The notes under the pieces were generated by a model that was not told where the DNA came from, ran no database searches, and was given only the letters and a program-made list of their open reading frames with translations. The position numbers and the translations under genes are program-made. Shown one piece after another: positions 24,700 to 37,555 of a stretch of 64,000 nt of DNA (position 1 is its first letter; every line of letters starts with the position of its first letter). The DNA is from Lates calcarifer (taxonomy: Eukaryota > Chordata > Actinopteri > Centropomidae), in contig NC_066854.1 of the NCBI RefSeq assembly GCF_001640805.2, positions 11,155,775 through 11,219,774 on the forward strand, written 5' to 3'.

Positions 24700-25720
24700 C
24701 CTTTTAGAAATGACATCGATCCGGCTACCAATGCAAGAGAGCTGTGCTGAAATTCTGTTTTTTTTTTCCTCCCCGACACTCTTTCCATACAAGCTGTGTT
24801 GAGGCAGCCCAACCTACACCTCCCAACCCCCTCCCCTGGCCCTTCCTCCTCGATTGAAACTTTGGAAAGTCCTCGACATGAAGGACGTCATTTAGGGCCA
24901 GGTGGGGGGGGGCGCAGTAGAGGGGTGGCAGGTGGAGATAATAGAAAGGAAGCCTCTAACCTCGTCTAAAGCTGTCTGTCTTCGTAAATAAAATGAGATA
25001 ATTATTGAGTGAACAACATTATACGCCGACGACGCACTCTTTCTTCTACCCCCCTCCTGCCGGCGCAGTTGTAAATCTCAACAAACACGGTGCTTTTGGA
25101 CATTAAGTGCTCACTAAGCACAGTGGATGCATCATATTTCAAGAGCAGGCATTGTGTGGGTGAGGAGCTGGGGAAAATGGAGTGTAATGGTTATCCATTA
25201 TCTTATACGGCAACGGCGGCGATGATCATTTTCAAGTGACTCATTTCTGGAAGTACCTATCTATTGGCCACTTCGAGAGAAGACTTTGATGGCTAATCCA
25301 AAACAACTATTCAGAGGTCATTTACTGCGGCAGCACGGAGACACTCTGCACAAGAGAACGCTCCAGCCTCCCTCATTATTCAAATAGAATCCTCAGGAAG
25401 ATCCACATCACAAACAGCGGCGCCGCAGCCCCAGAGTGGGCGATTACCTACACAGCACACCCTGGTCCAGAGTGGAAACATTAACAATGCATCAACAAAT
25501 GAATATATCACAATCCAAGTAAGAGTTTGAAAGCGCACAAGAGATATTTGTCATGGGAATTAAATGGTGATACTGGAGTTTATTAACATATCAACGATCC
25601 CACTCGATGAAAAGCTTAGTAGTCAATAATATCCAGCTACAAGTCGTGTCTGTGAGAGAACTTTCATATTATTCAGTCATATTATATTATTCAGCCAAGG
25701 TAAATGTATCTTTAGAAGTG
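24700..25720. promoter_or_regulatory. Candidate conserved block in intron 2
   Basis: 24960-25700 is almost free of simple repeats, with AAATGAGATAATTATTGAG, GGCTAATCC and GGAATTAAATGG. A G-run lies at 24905-24911. No coding signature was seen. It is among the better-looking enhancer candidates in the intron by composition. Confidence 0.35.
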
Positions 25721-25883
25721 TAGGTGCGATGTTTGTTTGTGTGTGGTCTCGGCTCCACATGAATGGTTACTTAACACCACACTGATTTCCCCTCAGCAGT
25801 TAGAGAAAAACCAGCCGATGCTCAATGATGCATCACCGTGTTTGTTGCCGCCAGGCTGTGTGTATATGTGTGCATATGCATAC

Positions 25884-25885
<2 letters not shown>

Positions 25886-25927
<42 letters not shown>
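25886..25927. repeat. (TG)n microsatellite, 21 units
   Basis: An uninterrupted TG tract of about 42 bases, with a second TG tract of about 39 bases at 26036-26074. Such tracts are often length-variable between individuals. Confidence 0.95.
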
Positions 25928-26032
25928 ATATTATCATCGCTGGCACATAGACAGACAGCCCAGGAGTGACTGCCGGAGTGTCACCATCTGTGGATGCATT
26001 TATGTCTGTCTGCACCGGGCTCGGTGTGTCTC

Positions 26033-26035
<3 letters not shown>

Positions 26036-26074
<39 letters not shown>
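26036..26074. repeat. (TG)n microsatellite
   Basis: About 19 TG units, followed by a G-rich stretch (26088-26109). Confidence 0.95.
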
Positions 26075-26079
<5 letters not shown>

Positions 26080-26195
26080 TTTAGATAGGAAGGGAGGGGG
26101 GTGGGGGGGTGCACTCAGTCAGACAGTAGACTGGACCGCAACTTCATAGTTTGCAACTTCTAACAACAGGCCAACTCAGTGGCCAGTGCTAACTA

Positions 26196-26418
26196 CACTG
26201 CAAAAACTATCGATTTTAACAAGACGACAACTTTACAGGTTCAAAATTACACTTCATCCTTTTTTCATCACAATACATAAAAAGACAAATCTCCCTACTT
26301 TTCCTCCCTACCAATTAAATAAAACTAATACTTTAAACTGTCATTTCATCCCCAGGGCTAATAAATAAAGGCAAGATTTTAAAGCGTTTTCAGCTCAAAA
26401 AGATGGATTTTTGCAGTG
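26196..26418. mobile_element. 223-bp nonautonomous DNA transposon (CACTG-ended MITE)
   Basis: The two ends are perfect 11-bp inverted repeats, CACTGCAAAAA and TTTTTGCAGTG, and both are flanked by TA, a possible 2-bp target duplication. There is no coding sequence between them, so it could only have moved with enzymes supplied elsewhere. CACT-type termini with a CAAAAA continuation fit EnSpm/CACTA-like nonautonomous elements of fish. The superfamily is inferred from ends alone. Confidence 0.75.
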
Positions 26419-26419
26419 T

Positions 26420-28990
26420 ATGAAACACTTGGCAAGCAAGTGAGATTAGAGTTCAATAGCAGTTGGTGAAGATTAACGCCCGCCGTGAGTAGCGCACGTG
26501 CAAGGCTGTGTGTGCATGTGTGTGTACCTGCCTGTGGGGTATGTGTGGATTACTGAAGAGGCCCTGGCTGGGATAACCTCTACCCCCAGCCTGCGAACTC
26601 GCAGGATCCTTCACGGTGCATGTTTGAAGTGTCAAATCCTGCACACTTCATATAGATTCTGGCAAGATCTGCCAGCTTACGCCTTCAATCACTGTGTCCC
26701 AATAAAAATGAAAAATGGGAGTGTAGTCCATCTCAGAAATTGTGTTTCTATCCACCTGCTTTTTGTGTGTGTATTTTCAATAAGTGCATAAAACACCTTT
26801 GTGTAGAATTTTTCATTTTTTTAAAAGTGAAAATATCACAAGGTTTGGCTGAAGTGAGAATAAAGTGTGAATAAAGGTAAGGTACATGAAGGACGTGACT
26901 TCACTGAGGCTTCTAAAGAAAGATGAAAACATGCGGGCCAATGACAAGAATGTAACTCTCCTCAAATTAACAAAAATAAAAATATATTATAGATTTCTAT
27001 TGCATTTACCTCCTGCAATGGTTGAATGCCACCTACTTGGAGAACTGATTGTTTCGATACACACCACTCCAAATACTCATAATGGTGGTTCTTTTCTTTC
27101 TTTCATCAAATTCCTGGATATTTGGTTTAATTGCACTAAGTTTGATAAGAACTTAATAATACACTATAAAAAATGTAATTTAATTGCACAATATTTTGTC
27201 CACCTCTCTACTAACAATGAGTTGGAAATAAACTTTGAAGTCATTTATCTTATTGTCACATCTTTGGCTTGGTAAGAGAGGAACAGGAGGACATGTCGCT
27301 TAAGGTCATGGAGTTGGATTCAAACTCTACTGCTACGAGCTCCAGCCCACACTGAGTCATCAGGACGCCTCAGCAGCCTGTCAGGCTCGTCCTACAGCTG
27401 CTTCATTTCCATCTGAACTCACATGTGCTGTATATCTGGAGTTCTCAGGTATGACAGCGGTGCACGGACACGAGTCGGCGAAGCCTGCGCGTGCGTCTTT
27501 AAATCCACTGTGGCTCGCATTATGCTGGAATTCACACAGGTTGTCTAAACAGTCAAACAGTGGATCAATACACCCATCGATCGGTGGCATTGAGACTGAA
27601 CTGGTCGTGTCGAGGGGGCAGGAGATTCTCACTAGAGCTCTCTGCATGCTGCCGGCTGGAGGGCACACACACAAACACACACACACAGCATATATAGATA
27701 TATATATATGTTTATATATATTTATGTGTGTGTTTGGGTGCGTGTGTACATATGTACACACACATATAAATACATATATAAACTGTACAGCTGAGGATCT
27801 GGTATAGTATAAACTGCAAATATTTGTGAACGTGTGTATACAGATTTCTAAACACACATATCTGTGCTCTCTTCTGTCTCCGCTCATATCTGCCTCTCTG
27901 CCCACTCCAACTGAAACACAGGCCTCCTCGGGACAAAAAATTACCTCCACACCAACACGACGACGCTCAGCTCATATGAGCAGATTCAGGTCCTGTCTGT
28001 TCAAGTCAGAGCGGTCTGCCAGCAGTTTGTCTCAAAGTGAGGGCATCCAGTCAGCTTCAGCAGCTGAATATCAAGCTGGCTGCCGCCGCGTCTCCTCGCG
28101 CTCAACTGACACAGTCGATAGCTCTGCATTATTCATGGGGACGGAGGGGGCCGATGAGATGGCCTCTCACTGAGGGCTGGATTTCAACAGTCCCAAACTT
28201 TACAGGGGCTGGCGGATGCCTGACACCTTCAACAACTGTTTATCGTCAGCGAAAATGACAACGCGAGGCACGAGAAAAGGGCACGGAACCTTAAAGGGGA
28301 GGCTGGGGAGGAATTTGAACCTGTAAGCAAATTCAAAGGCAAATTTGTAGATTTTAAATGAGACTATAAGTTTGACACAATGGTTTGAAGACAACTTTTC
28401 ACAACCAAGTGTTGGTGCCTTTAAAAATAAGCTAAAATAGCCCCACTCTGAAAAATAAAGTACATATTATGACTCTCTTGTCAGACCCTCTTGTTTGCTA
28501 TCAAGTCAATAAACACGGATCACAAAGTTAACATGAAAACCTGAAGCGTCTCTTTGCGCTAATAAAAAGAAAACAAATCATAATTTCAAATGTTGCTCAT
28601 CCGTGTTTGCTGATTTCCATTACACAGACTAAAGACATCAATTAGCTAAACTGCGTCCGTTCAAAAAAAAAAAAGAGGAAAAAAATACAAGAAAGAAAAC
28701 AGACAGTTATTTGGAGTAAATCAAACAAGACGCAAAGAGAACCAGAGGCAATAAAAAACGTCAGGCTGCTTGATATCAGATCTCGGAGGAGAAATTTGAT
28801 GGGCACCGATGAGCAGAAGGCATCTCAGGAGAATTGGACAGAGGAGAGATTTAATGTGATCATAGGGGACGCTCATCTTTCAGGGAACGGGGTAATAATG
28901 AGCAATCAATAACGTCCTTAACAGAGTTAGAGCGAGTGGCTGACAGCAGATGTAAGGCTCCGGCTAACAGGCTACGTCTGATCTCACATT
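26420..28990. other. Intron 2, mixed segment
   Basis: 26800-27260 is AT-rich without clear elements. 27664-27790 is alternating CA/TA/TG sequence, described separately. 28500-28990 is low-repeat and rich in AT with AATTAGCTAAA, a possible conserved block. Open frames here lack any recognisable domain. Confidence 0.5.
27664..27790. repeat. Alternating purine-pyrimidine tract with palindrome
   Basis: CA repeats, then TATATA, then TG repeats, then CA/TA again form nested inverted arms. Positions 27742-27761 are a perfect 20-bp palindrome centred on CATATG. Such DNA can extrude cruciforms or take up Z-form. Confidence 0.85.
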
Positions 28991-29030
28991 ACCACACTAG
29001 GTCTGGCTTTAACATACATGCACATGCTTG

Positions 29031-29223
29031 TGCGCACACACACACACACACACAAAGTATGTGCATGCGTGAACACCGGCATATGGAGCAACACGCACCA
29101 ACATATGGACACACACACTCTCTCTCTCTCTTTCTGTATGCTTGTTTTCTCTCAGTCACCCACACACATTTACATGCACACACAGTACACACACACACAC
29201 ACACACACACTCTCTCTCTCTCC
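29031..29223. repeat. Cluster of CA and CT microsatellites
   Basis: (CA)n at 29034-29054 and 29188-29210, and (CT)n at 29119-29131 and 29211-29223, separated by CA-rich DNA. All open frames through it are low complexity. Confidence 0.9.
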
Positions 29224-30009
29224 TCAGGTGACATCCACCAACGTTGTGTCATTGTCTATCGATCAATAGCTGTAATCACATTCACAGGCGATGAACATGG
29301 TAGCAGGCTCTGCACTGTGAACACAGGCTTCTCAGTTTATCTGCTGACTGCTGATTTCAGAGGCTAAACTGACAACCACCACTGGCAGATTCTATCAGCT
29401 ATGCTCACAAGATAATAAAAAACATATACAGTATTTACTCATAAAGTAAATATAACTCTGCACTCTGCCTGCTGCTGTCAAGGCCACTTAAGGCTTAGCT
29501 ACCATCTAGGCTCAGGGTCTCACTGAGGCTATGCCTGAGGATGACATACAACTTCTACAACTAGAATTCAAACTACCATTCACTGTGGGTATAATTACAT
29601 ATTCAGCCTGTAAAAATCACTTATATCACCATCTGAGAAGTAACGTGTGGAGCTGTAGGGGAATGGATTTGGGAAAAACCCCTATGGTAAAGGTAAGGCT
29701 GTAAGGTAGCTTTGTACAATTGCGCATTCTTAGGAATTCAATTTGAAAATAACACACCTAGTATAAAATCCTTATTTTCTATCATTAGCTATCACAATAT
29801 TCCAATTAAATTTGTGTTTCCTGCAGAGATTACTATGTTATATGTTTATTCATGACAGTATGTAGATCAGGAATGTGCCTGGCCAGTTCACAACAATCGA
29901 GTCATTCCATCGGGATCTGGCACCTCATTTTAAGTCATTGCTACTCTTCAAAGAAGCCCAACAACTATTTTCATTGTACTACTTAATAGTGTTTGGTCTA
30001 CAATCTCCC

Positions 30010-30145
30010 TGCGTCTAATGTCCAAAACCCAAAGGTTTTCACTTAAGTATCATAAAACATGTCACGTATGGCTAAATTGCAGATTAACTTCCTGCCTATC
30101 AACTAATTGACTAATCGTTTCAGCTCTAAACTGTCTTTTCATTGG
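30010..30145 (-). repeat. Diverged dispersed repeat (ACGATTAGTCAATTAG family)
   Basis: On the minus strand it begins AGAGCTGAAACGATTAGTCA, and further on has CCTTTGGGTTTTGGAC. These are the start and middle of a family common in teleosts, also present at 37290-37895. The central part is largely lost. Confidence 0.5.
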
Positions 30146-30149
30146 TCCA

Positions 30150-32260
30150 AAGTTCTCAAATGTCATTATTGAGGCTGGACGGTCAGTAGACACTTCACAT
30201 TTCTACAGTATTGAGCCTAAAATGTGACTACTAGCAGTTGTGCTTACCAGTGTACATACACTACCTGCCATCAGTAAATGAAATACCACTTCAAGCTTTA
30301 AAAAAAAAATTCAACCAAACCACTGCCAGCAGAAACATTCATCACACTAAGCACAGACTGACATTATTTCTGTTTATTTTGTAAGTTAAAGTGTACTCCT
30401 GCACCTATTATAGCTGTTATCAGCAGTAACTATCACATCCTGCCAGAGGAGCATTCTGTAGCATCGTACTCAAAGCCACTGAGGCTGTGTGAAGCAAGCA
30501 CAGACTGAGATATTTAATACCTCTCTGTTCGCCATTCTGCATTTTCCCTCCAGTTCTGCCTGATCTGGAGCGAGAAAGACCAGGACCTTGATAACAGCAG
30601 TGTGGCTTTGTATGTTTGTTTGTTTGTTGGCAACTTAATCTACTTTCACATATTTTCCGCACAATATTTTCTCACAGCAGCAGCAGTTAGAAAGTCTTGT
30701 TTTCACTCTCACTAAATAAATAATTACAGCTTTATTACTGTGGGGCACAGCTCCAAGCCTGAGGGAAACACAGGATCTGCACTTGTTTGTCATTGGGAAA
30801 AAGAAGAAAAAAACTGTGCTCTATCTCCAAAAGAAAAAAAATCACCCAGTTATAGGAAGCATGACGTTCCCTATTCAGACGGACACGGGTCTCCACTTAA
30901 TTGCAGCACCGATACCTCTGTGCTGCTTCTCTCTCTGAATCTCAGTTTGTCATCACATAATTTAAGGAGTGTTACACATATAAGACACATGAGAAACCGG
31001 ATGATAAACACAGTCTGGTCCAAAGAGAAGAAGGGTACAGGTAGAGAGGAGGGAGCAGTGAGAAGGATGAGATCCAGCACGGAGAAAGGGCATGAAGTAT
31101 TTATTGAAGTGATGAGCTGTGATAAGGAGCGACTGTGCTGTCCTGTTGGATGGGGAATGTCATTCCACCACGGAGGTCCCAGGAGGGAGATGAGTCAAGG
31201 CCGAGGAACGAAGGAACGACAGAACAGCCTGAAATACAGGCCAGGATATTTTCATTTTGGAGACTAGTCATTTTGTCCTAAATGAAACCTGCTGATAATG
31301 CCTCTTTGATGCCTGCTGTTTAACATACTCTAATTAATTGCTTACTAATTAATTCTTTAGACTTCTCTCAGCTTCAACTTCACTTCCTCAAAATGTCTCC
31401 TTCCAAAAACATATTTACCTGCTACTCAGCCGTACAGTGCCCACACCCCCTCAGCAACTGACAAGCAGATTGACATTAAGTCTATAGACGGATTCATATT
31501 GTAAACAATATCATGCTGTTGCCGATGCTCTAGCCCTTGTCAACAACTTGTACTAACAGCTGACCAGATGTGTCCCAGGGTTTCAGTGTCTCCTAGCAAC
31601 AGTAAAACGTTCTGGCGCTTCGGGCAAGTCTGACACCACAGCACAGAGCTCTATACTGTGTCATTCCCTAATGGTCTGGTGTCCAGCAGAACTTCAAATA
31701 ATGCTGCCGCTGTAATTTGAAGTTTTCTATCATGAGGAGATTCTGTGCTTGTTCTGTATGTTACACTGCGTTGGCCACAGATTACCAGAGCCAGAGCCAG
31801 CGTCGCTCCCCCCCCGTCCCTCCGGCTTAATCACGGATCACAGGTTTAGCGCTGCCTGTTCATCAGGTTGTTAGTTGCAGCGAAGCCCTCAGACGTGGCT
31901 ACAGGCCTCTTATCTTATCAGTCAATCGGCAACAGCATGCAGGAAATGAGACAGCGATACTGCCAACAACACTCATCTGTCAACACACAGTGGCTCAATT
32001 ACCATACTGTAGCACAAAGATTTGCACAAAACAGAATGCACTGCACGGCGGTGGGGTGGATAAATTGAATTGCTGACGTTATACGAACTAAGTCATTAGT
32101 CGCGTCCGTATAGGGAAAGCAAAAGCTCGGCAGAAACGAGAGGACAGAGGTGTTGTTTTATTTGGCGTATCCGTGCTAAAGAGGAAGTGGTAAACTTCTT
32201 GCAGCCCAGACATAAATGTGCCTTTTTCTAATCATGAGTGTGTTTGTTTTTGATGCAGCC
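30150..32260. other. Intron 2, mixed segment
   Basis: No gene. 31300-31400 (CTAATTAATTGC, ACTAATTAATTC) and 31790-32100 are low-repeat and may be conserved. An A-run lies at 30300-30309. Confidence 0.5.
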
Positions 32261-32299
32261 CCTTAAATTACTGTACTTGTTTGCTGCCTCTGTCTGGAG

Positions 32300-33030
32300 A
32301 CAGAGGGATAAAGAGAGGAGGAGGCAGGACATATATAAAGAGGGAGACAGATAGAGACAGAAACAGAATGGGAAACAGATTCACAGAGAGAGAAACAAAG
32401 ACTGAGACAAACACACAGAGCGTGAAGGGAGAGACACACAGACAGAGAAGTAGAGAGAGAGAGATAAGGATGCTGGATGTGTGTACTGCATCCCAAGGGA
32501 TCACTTACTCAGTATAGACACAGTACTGGAGGACAGAGCACAACAAGGGTTCATTGGCCAAAATCTCTCCTCTTTACACACACATACACACACACAATCC
32601 CTCCAAGCAATATTCCTGTAAGCACTCGTCCACTGAGAATAACTGCATTGACTGAAGTGGAGAGGAGGAAGGAATGTAAGAGGATGATAGAACGAGGGGA
32701 GGAAGAGAAAAAAATAAAACGGAAGGATCAGGACGAAGCAAGAGGAGGAGGAGGAGTGTCCACCTGGCTGGTGTCCAGGGGAATTAAACAGTCTGTTTAC
32801 CATCTCAGCGCCTCGGCAGCGCCATGTTAGCCTAATGGCACGGACATGAAGCCAATTGATTTGTGGACCAATAGACCTGTCCCACTGCACAGGCAGATTA
32901 CCTAGATCACTGGCTCTGCATCGAGTAGACATCGCTTCTCATTCGCACCCCACAGGCAGTGGAATGTGAACAGGGTTTAATGTGTGTCTGTGTGTGTGTG
33001 TGTGTGTGTGTGGGGGCAAGCTTGCATATA
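32300..33030. repeat. Purine-rich and CA/TG simple-sequence region
   Basis: GAGA-rich DNA at 32330-32466, a CA tract at 32576-32596, GAGGA-rich DNA at 32660-32760 and a TG tract at 32983-33011. 32770-32940 between them is low-repeat. Long frames on both strands here reflect composition, not coding. Confidence 0.75.
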
Positions 33031-33289
33031 TGTACACGTGTCCCTGGGATTAGAACAAGAATCAAGGGGCCTGGTTTACGTCCATGGGGGTTAATTCTCA
33101 ACTTGCACATTGTCGCCATCAGGTAAAAATTTTCATAGGCCTCATTAATTATATCTTCTGATATGCTCCTCTATGGATTTGAGGATTCATAAAGTGTGTC
33201 CCAAATGAATGAGTCCAAGCAAGCTGAACTTAAAAACTGATCAAATTAGTGAAAGATACTGTTTCACTAATTTGAAGAAAACATTTTGC

Positions 33290-33375
33290 ATAGAGCTGAA
33301 TGATTTGGGGAAATAACCTAATTGTAATTTTACAGACCAGAGTTTAATTGTTAATGTTTTCTTCAAAATACTACA
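33290..33375 (+). repeat. Fragment of a dispersed teleost repeat
   Basis: AGAGCTGAATGATTTGGGGA, AATAACCTAATTGTAATTTT and ACAGACCAGAG follow the start of a repeat family common in fish DNA. It is short and diverged. Confidence 0.45.
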
Positions 33376-33379
33376 GGCC

Positions 33380-34890
33380 TGTATTTGTTATTAAGGTATT
33401 AGTTGTATACTTTGGTGAAAAATACTTGAAATTCAAAACACTTAATTTAGCCATGACACAGCAGGACTAAAGTGATGTATTATTTATTGGTAGCGGCACC
33501 ACAGTTGGCAAGTTGTGGTAAAAAATGAAAATGTGCTGTTACATTGCACTGTGGCTTCATAAGCTAACGTTAATGTTTGCTTAAGTAGTTTGAATATAAA
33601 TGTTAGCTTATCAGGCTAACAAGATGAGCTTCATCATAGCTCCTAAGGGTTTCAATTTGGAGACTTTAATGTTACAAGTGTAAAACAATGATATAATTTA
33701 CTAATGACAGCATTTACTCATTACATTCTGTCTGAAAAGTACAGACTTAAAAGTTCAAACTGTGATTTCAGTATAAACACAATTATTCAAATTGCAAACA
33801 TATTTCAACTAATATCAAAATCCACCTAAAAAAAACAATTTCATATGAGTATTAATCTTAAGTATTATACAGTATATAGCTGATATTATAATGTAGAAGT
33901 GAGGGGTTCAGTCATATTTTCCCACAGGGATACAGTTGGCTCCATGTATGATGCACATTCGTGGCATTAACAGTGAGTATTGTTCCTAATTGAATCTTAC
34001 ACTCAAATAAAAAAAGCTTACTGCAGCACAATGCAAGACCACACACACTTGAAACTACAGTTGTCCATGTGTATGGCCGTGGAGTGAGAATAATTCCACA
34101 TTCTCCACAGTTTTCACTCATGTCACTGTCCGAGTTGATAAGCATGAAAATCCATTTATCTACAAAGGAACTGTATGGTCCATATTGGACAATGTCTCTT
34201 TCATGGTCCCTTGCAGGCCCTTTTTCGTCCACAAAGCCACCCAACTGACTCCACCACGTCTGTAATAGGCCACATTCATTTGATATAGACACATCAAGGG
34301 AGATATTGCAGTGGTTTTGCCGTGCATCAAGAGGAGTGGAGCTGGTTCACAGAAACAGCAATATGCTCTGAACATAAAAGAACAATGGACACAAGGCAGA
34401 TGCAGTTAGGCAAAAAAGAAGATACAGTGGACTCTGTGCAGGCCTGTAAATAAACACCAAACATGTATCCTTGCATGAATGCATGAATGGAAAACCATAT
34501 GGAGACACGGTACGGCTCACTGTCATTATCAATCAGCTTTTTCCTCCTTTTTAGTGTTGTTCTCTAGACTGCACTGTGAGCAGGAGGACGGAGATCCAGA
34601 ATTAGGCCTCTGAGGATGAAGAGGAGGAGGAGGAGGAAGAGGTGGGGGAGCCGTCAGATTACAGATTAGAAGGTGGGGAAGTGGTGGGATTAAACATGCG
34701 GTCTCGTACAGCTCACAGCTTGGCTAAGGGCGTTGTCAAATTTAGTCCTGTGGATTATGCTGTGGTTATACCACTGACAAACTGCACTGAGGGAAATGTT
34801 TTAAAGAAAAACAACTCTCCTGGATATTGTTATTGAAACACTTTCCACAGGGGTCAATGTTATTCATTGCTCATCTAATCCATATTTGTG
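33380..34890. other. Intron 2, AT-rich segment
   Basis: No gene or clear element, apart from a GAGGA repeat at 34616-34645. Frames at 33912-34375 and 34642-34836 have no recognisable domain. Confidence 0.5.
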
Positions 34891-34919
34891 TGAATGAGGT
34901 GCACAGAGCTTTACAACAC

Positions 34920-35460
34920 AAGGCAGACACAAAAACCTTTGAGACTTTGGTATTAACAACGATGCTACGTCTTAACCACCCTCTGGCTAATGCAGCTAAT
35001 GAATGAGAAAGCGCTAGCAGGCTAACGGCTCTAATTCTCCTTCACAGACTATCATGTTGCAGCCCGGAGACAGATCAATACCATTTGCTCAACACACAGG
35101 AGGCCTGGGAATCTATAAAAGGGCTTTTATTGAGTAATTAAACACCCATTACTGTCCCGTGCAGCCAAACAATAAATTTGATCAGCCTCTCAGGCACAGA
35201 TCCAGCCGTGATTAATACTCAGTGCATGCATGACATAAAAGACTACAATGACATTTTACTAAGTCCTGTCTTAGGCCCTTTGACGGTGCAGGGACAAGAG
35301 TTTGGCTGCTTACAGTGGCAGTTTCAAGGTTGTTTAGTGCAGCAGGACCTTCACAGAGCTCCAGGTGCACTGAATGGGATTTTGTGGACCTCAGCAACGA
35401 CATACTGTCCGTACTGGATGGAAACCCACCAGTACCTGCTGTCCTGAGGCCGAAACAGCG
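34920..35460. promoter_or_regulatory. Candidate conserved block in intron 2
   Basis: Repeat-free, with GAGTAATTAAACACCCATTA, GCAGCTAATGAATGAG and GTGATTAATACTC, several TAAT cores in about 300 bases. No coding signature. An enhancer role is inferred. Confidence 0.4.
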
Positions 35461-35689
35461 AACGACACGCCCTGCTTTCCATTAAAAATCTAACAGCAGT
35501 GATGAGCTGGAGAAACTGCTCAGATGAAACTCTGAAAGATGAGATTTCAGAGATTTTTGTGTTTGCACTTTAGACTGTGCCCTTCAAGTAAAGTATAATT
35601 CAGTATAATTATGTTAAAACGCATACTGGTAACTGCTGAAGCTGATCCATAAAGAAATCTAAGGTAACTTTAACCCTCCCTATGTAGCA

Positions 35690-36070
35690 TTCATGAACAT
35701 TATGTGTGTTAAAGTGTTACCATATATGTATCATATTAATATATATTCATGTTACTATTTATCAAATATATGTATATATTCAACATATATTATATATAAG
35801 TATATTTTAATTTTAGAATAATATTTAAAACATATGTTTGAACTTTCATAAAAAGCCATGTAATATCAAGCTGTATTACAATTTAGACAGTACCTTTTAA
35901 AAATGTAATATTTGACAGGCATCCTGTCCAGAATATTGGTAAAGGTTTGATTCTTTAAGTGCATGAAGAAAAAAAAGATAAATGCACTATTTCACAAATA
36001 CTTCAATTCTTTCTTGATTACAAATACAAATAAAACTTTTACAGCAAAGTAAGAACACTATCATGTCACA
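35690..36070. other. Very AT-rich stretch
   Basis: ATATAT-type low-complexity DNA at 35720-35800 followed by AT-rich single-copy-looking sequence. No gene was seen. Confidence 0.7.
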
Positions 36071-36099
36071 GTTGTAGTGGTCGTTGCTTTACTATTCGC

Positions 36100-36720
36100 C
36101 CTTTTCAGAGTAACCGAAGGCTGGGCGTTTTTTTTCCCCCAATTTCCCAATGTCCTTTTCTACACTTGCACAATTCAAAAACCTGTTACAATCCCATCCT
36201 TGTTGGAGAATATTTAGCGTTGTTGAGCCAACAATATGGCATCTGGGTGATTCTCCTAAATATGAATGGCCCATTCACAGGGCTCAATGGAGTCGCTTGG
36301 CAATGGCCCTTCTTCCCCTCCCTCCTCCATACTCAAAACAATATTCAGCGCAGCAGTCTTGGCACTTTTCCCCGAAATCAACAAAAGAGGAACTCGAAGC
36401 TGTCCCTGAAACCCTCAAAGCATTAAGCCTCTGTGAGATGCAAGTACTTGGCACAAGCAAAGCGATTTAACGACAATGGGCAAATCATACAGTGCTTTGT
36501 GAGATTTAGGGGATACAATAGCACTCCGTTTCCAAAGCACACATTAGTAAGCATGTCATTGGGACCCCCTGGGGGATTTGAGCAGCCTAGAGGATTGTGT
36601 AGTGAAGAGGATAAATATATGTTACTGGGCAAGAAGATGGACCACTGCCAATGCCTCCCTCCTTCACTCAACATACTGTGGATTATGAGTGTGTGGAATA
36701 CATTAATAGAATAATCTTCT
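36100..36720. promoter_or_regulatory. Low-repeat block, possible conserved element
   Basis: Unusually free of simple repeats for this window and open in several frames at once on both strands (36150-36470 plus, 36423-36728 minus). None of the predicted peptides resembles a known domain. Openness in several frames suggests constrained noncoding DNA or chance rather than an exon. Confidence 0.3.
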
Positions 36721-37288
36721 GAACACACAAACTAACCCACAAACTGAACCCATTTGGCTTGTTAAGCATATACATTGCAGCACATCCAAGATCAATTTAC
36801 AACCATTTAACAGAGCTCAAGGGGTGCTGATGAGGAGAGATTCTTGCCTTACAAAAAAATGAGCTCCTGCCATGAAAAAAAAAAACCAAAACACTTGTTA
36901 TAAATGTGCGGCGCTTGCAGCCATGCTGACCTCTGAGTACTAAACAAAACCAACAACGGACAAGCAGACACCCACTCAAAAGTCAATACCATGCGTGCCT
37001 CCTCTTCCTCTTGTATGGTTAATGCATGATGCCAGGTAGGGGAGACAGACGGAGAGTAGGATCTCATTATACGCTGCATGCTATCATTAGTTATCTACCA
37101 CATGTGTCCATCCTGCCAACAGAGTCGTACAAGCAACATCCTAATGCGCCTGCCTGCTTCCAGTGGGGAAACTTGGCCCGCGCACACACACACATACACA
37201 CACACTGCGTACAAGCATGCACAAATAATCAGTTAAGCATACAAACACCTTTCTTTCCCAACAAGCCTGGGTACATGAACATAGACGG

Positions 37289-37505
37289 ATTTCAAGTCAT
37301 TTTTTTCAAGCAAAAATACTTAACTTCTCCGGTTCATGCTCCTCCAGTATCAGTTTTCTATCACTGTAAACTGTGTGTTTACGACTGCTGGTCAGACAAA
37401 ACAAGACATTTGAGGATGTCACCTTAGACTGAGGGAAACTGGGATGGACAATTATCAGTTGTTGGCAGATGGTATAAATAATCATTAGCTGCTGCTTCGA
37501 TTGAA
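37289..37505 (+). repeat. Dispersed repeat, copy 1 (truncated)
   Basis: CAAGTCATTTTTTTCAAGCA, AAAATACTTAACTTCTCCGG, GTCAGACAAAACAAGACATT and TGAGGATGTCACCTTAGACT match the middle of a family common in teleosts. The right end carries ATAATCATTAGCTGCTGC. A second copy of the same family follows on the same strand. Confidence 0.65.
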
Positions 37506-37555
37506 AGCATGACCATGTACGTGACACATTCTACTGATAAAAGCTGGACAACACA

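Noticed and set aside
26886..27275. 129-codon plus-strand frame
   Set aside because: AT-rich composition with Lys, Asn, Ile and Leu bias and no domain; chance frame.
27381..27950. 189-codon open frame on the minus strand
   Set aside because: It runs through the CA/TA/TG tract at 27664-27790, has no recognisable domain, and overlapping frames on both strands are open for the same compositional reason.
28936..29367. 143-codon plus-strand frame rich in His and Thr
   Set aside because: It is translation of CA and CT microsatellites at 29031-29223.
36150..36470. 106-codon plus-strand frame
   Set aside because: Neighbouring frames on both strands are open too, and the peptide matches nothing known; described only as a low-repeat block.
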